From the NCBI GenBank assembly GCA_012728375.1, contig JAAYFF010000005.1, positions 1-35,091 on the forward strand: DNA of 35,091 nt. The letters are read 5' to 3'. Below the pieces are notes generated by a model that saw only the letters and a list, made by a program, of their open reading frames with translations, did not search any database and had not been told where the DNA came from. Source of the stretch: Bacillota bacterium. Its GTDB lineage: Bacteria; Bacillota; Dethiobacteria; DTU022; UBA8154. The position numbers and the translations under genes were made by a program. Positions 8,052-16,000 of the stretch are shown piece after piece (positions within the stretch are counted from its first letter, which is position 1; each line of letters begins with the position of its first letter).

Positions 8052-8119
8052 TGTTATTGGTATTGTTATTAAATTAAATGGAAGAACTGGAAAGGTATAC
8101 TGAAAGGAGATTCAATACA

Positions 8120-9496
8120 ATGGATGTAGATCTGCGAAGTTATTTAAATGATTTGCGAAAAAAGGGCGAGCTTCTTGAGATTGAGGAGGAAGTTGATTTA
8201 CATTATGAAATGACGGCGGTTTTCAAAGAAGTATCCGGAGAACAAGGGGGGCCGGCAGTTCTCTTTAAAAATGTTAAGGGACATCCGAACAAAAGCGTAG
8301 TCGGCAACCTGCTGGCAAGCCGTAAAAAAATGGCCTTGGCTCTGGGGTGCAATGTTGACGAACTTCGGGATACTTATATTAAAAAACGTTTTAATTCGCT
8401 GGATCCGGTCGTTTGGGACGGTCCGGCTCCTGTTCAGGAAAATGTGGTTGATAAAGAGCCGGATCTTTTATCCCTCCTGCCGGCTCCACTTTTTCACAAG
8501 GGCGATTCCGGACAATTTCTGACGGCAGGAATCCTTATATCCCGCGATTACCTTTCAGGCGAACAGAACATCGGGATTCACAGAATGCAGCTTCAAGGTA
8601 AAAACCTTATGAGCGCATTTCTATCCAACCCTCCTCTATCGGAATATTTTAAAAAAGCGGAAAAGGAAGGTAAACCGCTGCAAGTTGCCGTAGCCCTGGG
8701 GGTTCATCCTGCCGAAATGATGGCGGCTGCTGTACCCTTAAAAAAAGGGATAAAGAGCAAGGTTCACCTGGCCGGTGGTCTGGCCGGACGCCCGGTCCCC
8801 CTGGTAAAGGCAAAATCAGTAGACCTTATGGTTCCTGCCCTGGCAGAGATTGTCCTGGAGGGGCAGCTGCTTCCGGGCATAAGGAAACCGGACGGTCCTT
8901 TCGGTGAAAGCACCGGCTATTATTTTTACGCTGAAAGCCCGGTAATAGAAGTTCAAACGGTAACGTTCAGAAATGACCCCATTCTTTCGCTGATACCCCC
9001 CTGGGGAATTGATACGGAAATCATTATTTCGACTTTTAGCGGAGCAGAACTCTGGCAGGAACTGAACAGGCTTATACCGGAGGTTCTAGATGTTGCCTTC
9101 CTGCCGGGCGCCCTGACCTTCCAGGGTGTTATAAAAGTAGCCGCATCACTTCCCCGGCATGAAATACGCCGGCTGATCCATCTGGCCCTAAATCTGGACA
9201 GACGTCTAAAACATGTCATTATCGTTGACGAAGATGTGGATATTTATAACCCGCGGGAGGTATTATGGGCACTGGCGACCCGCTTCCAGGGTTGGCGCGA
9301 CCTAATCAGCCTGGACAATATGGAGGGTTATGTTATTGATCCATCTGCTGAAAACGGGTTAGCCACCAAACTAGGTTTTGATGCTACCGCCAGACCCGAA
9401 GGGCCTTACAGCGATCGCTATAGAAAAGTGGCGTTACCTGAGGACGCTGTCTCAAGGGCACGGGAAATTATTGAAAGGACGAAGCGTCCCCAGTGA
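8120..9496 (+). CDS. UbiD-family prenylated-FMN-dependent (de)carboxylase
   Basis: The 458-aa protein has UbiD family length and order of motifs. UbiD enzymes use prenylated FMN to decarboxylate aromatic or alpha,beta-unsaturated acids in the cytoplasm. Residues likely to form the Arg-Glu-Glu set are Arg155 in NIGIHRMQ, Glu243/Glu247 in AEIVLEG, and Glu263 in GPFGEST. I chose the ATG at 8120, which follows GAAAGGAGA, over an in-frame ATG at 8078 that has no ribosome site. No ubiX (cofactor prenyltransferase) gene is in the window, so the cofactor must come from elsewhere. The gene stands alone: relics upstream, a strong terminator downstream. The substrate is unknown; ubiquinone synthesis is unlikely in an anaerobic Gram-positive. 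Confidence 0.88.
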   Translation: MDVDLRSYLNDLRKKGELLEIEEEVDLHYEMTAVFKEVSGEQGGPAVLFKNVKGHPNKSVVGNLLASRKKMALALGCNVDELRDTYIKKRFNSLDPVVWDGPAPVQENVVDKEPDLLSLLPAPLFHKGDSGQFLTAGILISRDYLSGEQNIGIHRMQLQGKNLMSAFLSNPPLSEYFKKAEKEGKPLQVAVALGVHPAEMMAAAVPLKKGIKSKVHLAGGLAGRPVPLVKAKSVDLMVPALAEIVLEGQLLPGIRKPDGPFGESTGYYFYAESPVIEVQTVTFRNDPILSLIPPWGIDTEIIISTFSGAELWQELNRLIPEVLDVAFLPGALTFQGVIKVAASLPRHEIRRLIHLALNLDRRLKHVIIVDEDVDIYNPREVLWALATRFQGWRDLISLDNMEGYVIDPSAENGLATKLGFDATARPEGPYSDRYRKVALPEDAVSRAREIIERTKRPQ

Positions 9497-9545
9497 TAAC
9501 GGATAGCGCCGAAGAATAAAATTCTTTACATGCTGCCCAAAAGTG

Positions 9546-9575
9546 ATCGGGGTTCTCATGAACCCCGATTTTTTT
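9546..9575 (+). terminator. Rho-independent terminator after the UbiD gene
   Basis: ATCGGGGTTC (9546-9555) pairs perfectly with GAACCCCGAT (9560-9569) around a 4-nt loop, followed by seven T. It ends the UbiD transcript and lies just before the 3' end of the convergent plsY gene. Confidence 0.9.
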
Positions 9576-9583
9576 ACGGGAAC

Positions 9584-10168
9584 TCATACAAGCTTCCTAC
9601 GCCCCTGCCGGTAAGCACGGAAATCAGGCAAATGTTTGATCATGATCAGCAGGGATATCGCCATGCCGGCAAGGAAGAATACCCACCCACCTTTATCAAA
9701 CCCGAGGAAAATGGGCAAAGACAATATTCCCAGGCCGGCTGCGGTATTTGTATCACGGCAAATCAAAGCAATAATAATCATCACAGATAAGACATAGGGA
9801 ATTGTTGTGGGCGAAAGTATAAGCAAGGAACCAAGGAGGCTGGCCAGCCCTTTACCTCCTTTAAAACCGAGAAAAATATTATAATTATGCCCAAGGATAA
9901 CCAGAAAAACGGACAATACGGGTAACACGGGCAAACTGCCGTAGCGCGTGCAAAAATAGACAGCCGCGGCTCCCTTAACTATATCGGCACAGAGGGTTAA
10001 TATGCCGGAGAGAAACCCGGCCTGTTTAAAAGAATTTACTGCTCCCACGTTGCCGCTGCCTGCTTGGCGTATATCGATACCTTTAAAGAACCTGCCAAAA
10101 AGATATGCGGAAGGTATGGTACCGATTAAGTATGCTGCCAGGGCTAATAAGAAATCTGCCATACGCAT
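9584..10168 (-). CDS. plsY: Glycerol-3-phosphate acyltransferase PlsY-like
   Basis: Integral membrane enzyme of 194 aa that moves an acyl group from acyl-phosphate to glycerol-3-phosphate, the first step of phospholipid synthesis. PlsY motifs are present: GSGNVGAVNSF (about 37-47), GHNYNIFLGFKGGKG (about 93-107), and about five hydrophobic helices. The start is the ATG at 10166-10168, preceded by GGAAGGAGG; an in-frame upstream extension of 47 codons is not membrane-like and lacks a ribosome site. A possible promoter -10 (TATAAT) lies at 10284-10289 and an 8-bp inverted repeat at 10238-10245/10259-10266 lies in its leader. Confidence 0.88.
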   Translation of the reverse strand: MRMADFLLALAAYLIGTIPSAYLFGRFFKGIDIRQAGSGNVGAVNSFKQAGFLSGILTLCADIVKGAAAVYFCTRYGSLPVLPVLSVFLVILGHNYNIFLGFKGGKGLASLLGSLLILSPTTIPYVLSVMIIIALICRDTNTAAGLGILSLPIFLGFDKGGWVFFLAGMAISLLIMIKHLPDFRAYRQGRRKLV

Positions 10169-10410
10169 AGAACCTCCTTCCAGGCATATTATAGCTTTCA
10201 AACAGAATTCCCGCCAGGCTTCTAACACCTTAAAAGAGGTTGAGATGGTTTTAAGCCCTCTCAACCCCATCTTCATTTCCATAATTATACCATGGCTATT
10301 CCACTCCAAGGTATTTGTTTAATTATAACCAAAAGAAAACTTATATTGTGTTTATCTAGTTGTCACTGGTTGATTTTTGTTTTAAACTACAATCAGGCGG
10401 AGGTGATTTG

Positions 10411-11175
10411 ATGGACTGCCGCGATGAACTTATTACAGCTCAGGAGCTGGCAGATTCCTTAAGTCTTTCGGTAGATACAATCTGGAGGTATACCCGGGAA
10501 AAGAGAATACCTTATGTGGAGATTGGCAGCAGGCAGTACCGTTACAACAGGCAAAAGGTGCTAAAAGCGCTGTCCGGGGAAATGTCTTCCTCCATGATAA
10601 AAGAAGATCTTGTCCATTATCAGGGTAAAAAAAAGCTAACCTACAAAGATTATGCTATGATTCCCGAAGAGCCCGGCTTTCGGCATGAAGTTATCGACGG
10701 AGTACTGATAAGGGATCCATCCCCTTCTTTTCACCACCAAAGGATTTCCAGACGGCTGCAACGAATACTTGAAGATTACTTTCACGAAACAGATCCGCAG
10801 GGCGAGGTCTTTAATGCCCCCCTTGATTTAAATCTGAGCGAATATACCATAGTACAGCCTGATTTGATGTACTTACCCGGCAGCCGGCCGGCCCGGAACA
10901 ACCCGGTGGACAGCGTTCCAGAGTTAATCGTGGAGGTTTTATCTCCTTCTACCAGCAGAAAGGATCGAGTTCTGAAGTTAAACCACTATCAATCCTCCGG
11001 GGTGCCGCACTACTGGATTTTAGACCCCGAAGGCGGCTTTATCGAGGCCTATGAGCTACTGGACGGACGTTATGTATCTATGGTACGATCAGCTGAAGGC
11101 ATTTTTTCCCATCCCAGTTTCCCAGGGCTTTCATTTGATATTGATAAACTGTTTAGCAAACCGGAGTATACTTAA
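10411..11175 (+). CDS. HTH-Uma2 fusion: predicted DNA-binding PD-(D/E)XK nuclease
   Basis: The 254-aa protein joins two domains. Residues about 7-50 form an excisionase/MerR-like helix-turn-helix (TAQELADSLSLSVDTIWRYT, then IPYVEIGSRQYRYNRQKV). Residues about 75-250 are a Uma2-family (DUF820, PF05685) nuclease fold with Glu93, Asp151 in VQPDLMYL, Glu175 and Lys189 in VEVLSPSTSRKDRVLKL, then GVPHYWILDP, so the catalytic set looks intact. The ATG follows GGCGGAGGTGA. The biological role of Uma2 proteins is unknown; they are very common in mobile or accessory DNA. The HAD gene follows after 26 nt. A near-identical copy of its last 34 bp lies at 21843-21876. Confidence 0.82.
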   Translation: MDCRDELITAQELADSLSLSVDTIWRYTREKRIPYVEIGSRQYRYNRQKVLKALSGEMSSSMIKEDLVHYQGKKKLTYKDYAMIPEEPGFRHEVIDGVLIRDPSPSFHHQRISRRLQRILEDYFHETDPQGEVFNAPLDLNLSEYTIVQPDLMYLPGSRPARNNPVDSVPELIVEVLSPSTSRKDRVLKLNHYQSSGVPHYWILDPEGGFIEAYELLDGRYVSMVRSAEGIFSHPSFPGLSFDIDKLFSKPEYT

Positions 11176-11201
11176 AGTTTTAACATTGGAAAGGTAAGAC
11201 C

Positions 11202-11849
11202 GTGAGCAGAAAGAGATATAAACATATAATCTGGGATTGGAACGGCACTTTACTGGATGATGTGGATATAGCAATTGATGCCATGAATAACCTGTTAAGG
11301 AGGCGGGGGCTCCCCCTTCTCAACAGGGAATTATACAAAGATATCTTTACATTTCCCGTTAGGGATTACTACGCGCGGCTCGGCTTTGATTTTTCGAGCG
11401 AACCCTATGAAAAACTCGCGGACGAATTTACCGCTGAAATTTATTCCAAGAAGTATTGTTATAAGCTATTCCCGGAGGTTGAGGAGATCCTGGAAAAAGT
11501 TCACTCCTTGGGCATAAGCCAGTCTATTTTATCGGCCTCTGCACAAGATAGGCTAATCGAAATGATTGATACCTTTGGCATCAGCAGGTATTTCAAGGCT
11601 ATAAACGGCTTAAACAACCATTATGCCCAGAGCAAGATCGAAGCTGGAAAACAATGCCTGTCAATCCTGGAAATAAAAGTGGATGAAGTGATCTTAATCG
11701 GCGATACGACTCACGATTTTGAGACAGCAGAGGCATTGGGATGTGATTGCTTACTAATCGCCAATGGGCACCAGAGCTACGCCAGGCTAAAGCCGTTAAA
11801 GGCCGGACTGGTAAACTCCCTTTCAGAGGCTGTTGAATTATTACTATGA
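11202..11849 (+). CDS. HAD-superfamily hydrolase (phosphoglycolate phosphatase-like)
   Basis: The 215-aa cytoplasmic protein has HAD motif I as WDWNGTLLDD with nucleophile Asp12, motif II near SILSASAQ, a Lys in QSKIEAGK, and motif IV GDTTHDFETAEALGC. Position +2 of motif I is Asn14 where most phosphatases have the Asp general acid; DWNGT is a recurring subfamily form, so this may not mean inactivity. The start is GTG after GGAAAGGT. It follows the HTH-Uma2 gene by 26 nt and may be co-transcribed. The substrate is unknown. Confidence 0.78.
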   Translation: MSRKRYKHIIWDWNGTLLDDVDIAIDAMNNLLRRRGLPLLNRELYKDIFTFPVRDYYARLGFDFSSEPYEKLADEFTAEIYSKKYCYKLFPEVEEILEKVHSLGISQSILSASAQDRLIEMIDTFGISRYFKAINGLNNHYAQSKIEAGKQCLSILEIKVDEVILIGDTTHDFETAEALGCDCLLIANGHQSYARLKPLKAGLVNSLSEAVELLL

Positions 11850-11910
11850 TTTTGACTGGCAGCCGGGATTTGTGTTCTACCCTTCGGTTTTAATCAACCC
11901 GGTTTATGGT

Positions 11911-11947
11911 TAAAGTAAAGTAAGTCAAGTAAAGTAGATAAAGTAGA
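11911..11947. repeat. Short AAAGTA-rich repeat before rlmN
   Basis: TAAAGTAAAGTAAGTCAAG followed by TAAAGTAGATAAAGTAGAG contains at least four imperfect AAAGTA units in 37 bp, directly upstream of the rlmN ribosome site. It may be slippage-prone leader sequence; no known regulatory element is recognised. Confidence 0.4.
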
Positions 11948-11971
11948 GCCGAAATAGAAGGACGTGTTTTA

Positions 11972-13024
11972 ATGAGCAAAATAAATATCCTGGCCCTGTC
12001 ACCGGAGGGTTTGCGTTCCTTTCTGGAACAAATGGGTGAAAAGCCGTACCGGGCCGGGCAAATCCTGGCCTGGATTTATCGCAAGGGAGCGCAGTCGTGG
12101 GAAGAGATGACCGATTTACCCAAAGCATTGCGCAAAAGGCTAAGCGAATCGGCAGAAACAGGTTTGCTGCCTCCGGTCAAAAAACAGACCTCTGCGGATA
12201 AAACTGAGAAATATCTGGTAGCTCTTGCCGACGGGCAGGCAGTAGAGACGGTGATGCTGCCTTACGACACCGGCACCAGCGCCTGCATCTCTACGCAGGT
12301 TGGCTGCAAGATGGGTTGCATCTTTTGCGCCTCGGGGATGCCGGGCTTTATCCGCAATCTTTCGGCCGCGGAAATCATGGCCCAGGTTTTGCTGATAAAG
12401 AACCGGCTGTTACAGCGCGGCCGGGAACTAAAAAGTTTTGTGCTCATGGGCTCAGGTGAGCCGCTGGATAACTATGAGGCTATTGTAGAATTTCTCGGGG
12501 CAGTGCAGGACCGGGAAAGGTTGGGGATGAGTTTGCGCCATGTGACGTTATCCACATCGGGTTTAGCGCCAAAGATTTTAAGATTGGCCGACCTTGGCAG
12601 GCCCCTGAACCTGGCCGTATCGTTAAATGCGCCAAACAATACCCTGCGTGACCGGTTAATGCCGGTAAACCGGGCCTACCCCTTGGAGCAGCTGTTACCG
12701 GCCTGCGATGAATACGCCAAAAAGACCGGGCGGCGGGTAACATATGAATATATCCTCCTGCAAAATATTAATGACCGGCCGGAACACGCCGAACAACTGG
12801 CAGCCTTGCTAACGAACAGGCTTGCTCATGTTAATTTAATCCCTTTTAATGCTGTCCCTGAACTTGGCTTAAAACCAAGCCCGCGAAATGTGATTAATGA
12901 ATTTGCCGGCATACTGAAGAAAAAAAAGATTAACGTCACCGTGCGCCGCAGGCTAGGGGCGGATATTGCTGCCGCGTGCGGGCAACTGCGCAACAATTTA
13001 TGTGTGGACAAGAGTAACGAATAA
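11972..13024 (+). CDS. rlmN: Dual-specificity rRNA/tRNA adenine-C2 methyltransferase RlmN
   Basis: Radical-SAM enzyme of 350 aa that methylates C2 of adenine 2503 in 23S rRNA (and A37 in some tRNAs). The cluster motif is Cys112-x3-Cys116-x2-Cys119 (GCKMGCIFC), with LMGSGEPLDNY and the C-terminal GADIAAACGQL containing catalytic-type Cys336. Length and motif order are typical. A GAAGGACG site precedes the ATG. It is a housekeeping gene; its stop is 23 nt from the stop of the convergent jetC, so it marks the left border of the defence island. Confidence 0.95.
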   Translation: MSKINILALSPEGLRSFLEQMGEKPYRAGQILAWIYRKGAQSWEEMTDLPKALRKRLSESAETGLLPPVKKQTSADKTEKYLVALADGQAVETVMLPYDTGTSACISTQVGCKMGCIFCASGMPGFIRNLSAAEIMAQVLLIKNRLLQRGRELKSFVLMGSGEPLDNYEAIVEFLGAVQDRERLGMSLRHVTLSTSGLAPKILRLADLGRPLNLAVSLNAPNNTLRDRLMPVNRAYPLEQLLPACDEYAKKTGRRVTYEYILLQNINDRPEHAEQLAALLTNRLAHVNLIPFNAVPELGLKPSPRNVINEFAGILKKKKINVTVRRRLGADIAAACGQLRNNLCVDKSNE

Positions 13025-13047
13025 TGGCTCCGCCGTAACCTATTTCC

Positions 13048-16000
13048 TTAGAACAAGGATAATTGTCCCGGTTCAATATACTTGAAAACATCCTCATCCT
13101 CTTCCACCCGCACATCTTTGACAACCACCCTCATGCGGCCATCCTGTAGGATATCCTGGTTTAAAAGATAACTGACTCCAAACCTTGAGATAATCTCCCT
13201 CGGTATTCTATGCCCGGGAGCAATCAGCTGAATGTCATTTTGCTCCATTATTTTGAACATGGGATCCCATAAATAGACGGCAGAAGTGGAGCCAAAAGGA
13301 TTATCCGCAATAATAACTTTCTTTGTCTTCACAGAAGTATTGGTTATGGAAAGCATCCTGATGAAGGAAATCAAGCACGCCGCAAAAATAAAGTACAGGG
13401 AATTGTTTTGCCCCTCTGAACCGATGGCGTTCTCCCAGCGGTAGAATCTGGAATTTTCCGGGATGCTCTCTATTTTATAAAGTCTCACCGTCGCCTTATC
13501 CATATCGGTAATTTGGGCCAGGAGCTCTTTTGTGGAAAGTCTTGCCGCAACACGTTTTCTGTCCACAACACCTTCCTCGCTCATCATCCTGACAATACCG
13601 TCTATATGAGCCTTCATGCGCAGATATTTCTCTTTTTCCTCAAAATCGCGCAGTTTCAGCTCAATCATATTAATCCTTCTGCCGTAAACTTCTATCCTGG
13701 AAAGCTGCTCCAACTTTTTTAGATGTCCCAAGACCAGTTCGGCTCTCTGCACGCACCGGCGCGTAAAATCCTGCTGGTACTTTTCCAATTGCATCAGATC
13801 ATTGCCGATTTTCTGCATCTGTTCCTCAATACTGGCAAGATATTCGGCAAAAGCATCCTTTCTGGCCCGGCATTGGCCCGCGCCGGTAGGCCGGCTTATT
13901 TTGCCCAGTTCCTCCAAAGGCTCGCGGATGATAAAATCCGTTGTCTCCGCATGGATCCCTTTGATTCTGTCATCCCAGGCCGCGCACTGCTCCTCGATAA
14001 TAGCCTGCAAACGATGATACTCTTTTTCAAACTGCCGGAAATCTTTTATTTCAGGAGCAATAGTTCCATCATTTACTACCTCTTCCCTGGCCATAAAGGC
14101 ATCGTAATCTTCGGCCTGATTAGACAGCCTGCTGCTTTCTTCTTTGATTCTTTCCAGTTCATCATTGGCCCTTTTTATCCCTTCGTCATAGCTTAGAATA
14201 AGCTGTTCCACAGATTCAATCTCCTGTTTAAAGCGGGTTACGCTGTCATAGTACGGCAAATCGGCTTTAATCTCTTCAGGAAAATCTTTTAAAATTTCTT
14301 CCAGCTTACCCTCGGCTTTTTCTATTTTTAAGTTTACTTTTGCAACCTTTTCGCCGGCAGCTGCCAGCTTTGCAGCATTCTCTTCCTTATCCGCCTTAAC
14401 CTTTTCGATCATACTTTGGGAAGGGATCATTATAAGGGTGCCGCTCTCCTCCCTTTTTTCCAGCTCTTCCAGATCCCCTCCGTAATCCCTGCGTATTCTA
14501 CTCTTAAGGGCGCCGAGCCTTTCCTCATATTCACCCAGGCGGCTCCGCAGCTCGCTCTCCTCAGCCATCCTCCCGCTTACAGCCTCATTCAAGGCCTCAA
14601 ACTCGGCGCGCACTGCAGTTATGGGCAGGTTATTTTCTATCTCGTCAAAACCGGACAGAAGCTCCTTTTCTTTTGTGAGATCGTGAAGTTCAAGCATCAA
14701 CTGTTTGCTCCGTTCTTCCACAGAATTATATTGCTGTTCCAATTTATCGGCGGCATCCTTGATGTTGGCAATGCTTTTTAAAGCCTCTTCAAGCTCCCCC
14801 CGTTCCCGGCTCAACTGTTCTCTTATCTCTGCCAGGTCTTTTCCCGTTTGCATGTTTTCGGCAAGCCTGGCGATTGTTTCTTTGCACTGTGCTGCGAACT
14901 CGGAAAGTTCCTCAATTTTTTTGTTCAAAGAATCCCTTTCCTGTAATAAACGGCTTTTTTCTTCGTTAATTTCTTGCTGCCGGCTTTTCAACGCTAAGAT
15001 TTCTTTTTCAACAGCTTCTACTTTTCTCTTATCCTCTTCAACCTGATCCTGGGGATAATTGGCAAAAAAGGCAGTCACCCTGAAGAGGTCCCCGTTTAAT
15101 TCCGTTATTCTGGCTGCTGCAGCGGAAACTTCCCTGTCAATGGTTTTTAGCGCTGCGTCGATACTCTCCAGATATTGTTCAAAGCTTCCCCCATCAATTA
15201 ACAGGTCCGCGAAGCTGCAGAAATAAAATATCTCTTCCTCGGCAATGTTTTTCCTTAATCGCAGGGCCTCCAGATTAATCACGGGAACAGGATAGTCCGA
15301 AGAAAAATCTATTTTCAGCCTGCCCCTTTGCAGCTTGGCAAAGGATATCCTGTCCACAATGACTGCAAAGGGCAGATAAGGCATCTTCCTTACAAGGGTT
15401 TCTTTTTCCCCTTGTTCCAACTCTGCAATCCACTCAATTCCCGTTTTGACGAATTCACATTTGGCGCTAAGCAGCTCTGCGAGGGCGAGGACCTTTTCAT
15501 GGGGCACATAATACCCCCTCTCCTCGGAAAGCTGCTTCTTCTGCCTCATTCTCCCCGCTTCTATCTCCTTTTCCAGCTTATTCAGGTTTTCCCTGTAAAT
15601 AAGCAGTTCCAATGCTTCTTTATACTCAAAAAGGGTGCTTTGGCCAAAGCCGGCAGCCTTCTGTTCCAGAACGGAGAGCTCATCTTGATAAGCTTTCAAC
15701 CGGCTTTCATACTGTTTTTTTGTTTCCAGGCATCTTTTGATATCGCCTTCTATCCCTGCAACTTCGAGATCCAGGCTCGGAATCCGGGCACTTAAAGCCT
15801 GTATTTGTCCCGCGGCAGAATCGGTTTCTGACAGATACCGGTTCAAATCATCTTCCCTTTGATTCAGAAATTGTTCAGGGGCAAGGATAGCCTCCATTTC
15901 TCCTTTTCCCAGGAAATAATTGTGCAGATCGCTTAGCTTTTTACCTAAAGCCGTCTCTTTTTCCGTAAGCCTTTCCACTGCCGCTTCCAGAACGGAGGCT

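Larger units (their letters stand above)
7612..8119. other. 508-bp divergent spacer with relics and no intact gene
   Basis: Between the DUF364 start and the UbiD start there is no complete gene. It holds a decayed reading frame on the plus strand (7771-7947, separate entry), a 24-codon minus-strand frame beginning at about 7710 that ends in the DUF364 upstream region, and a third AT-rich repeat copy at 8021-8051. No riboswitch or tRNA was recognised. Confidence 0.5.

Noticed and set aside
13723-14196. Several 60-157-codon plus-strand frames opposite jetC, for example this one
   Set aside because: They mirror the coiled-coil coding strand and lack motifs and ribosome sites.
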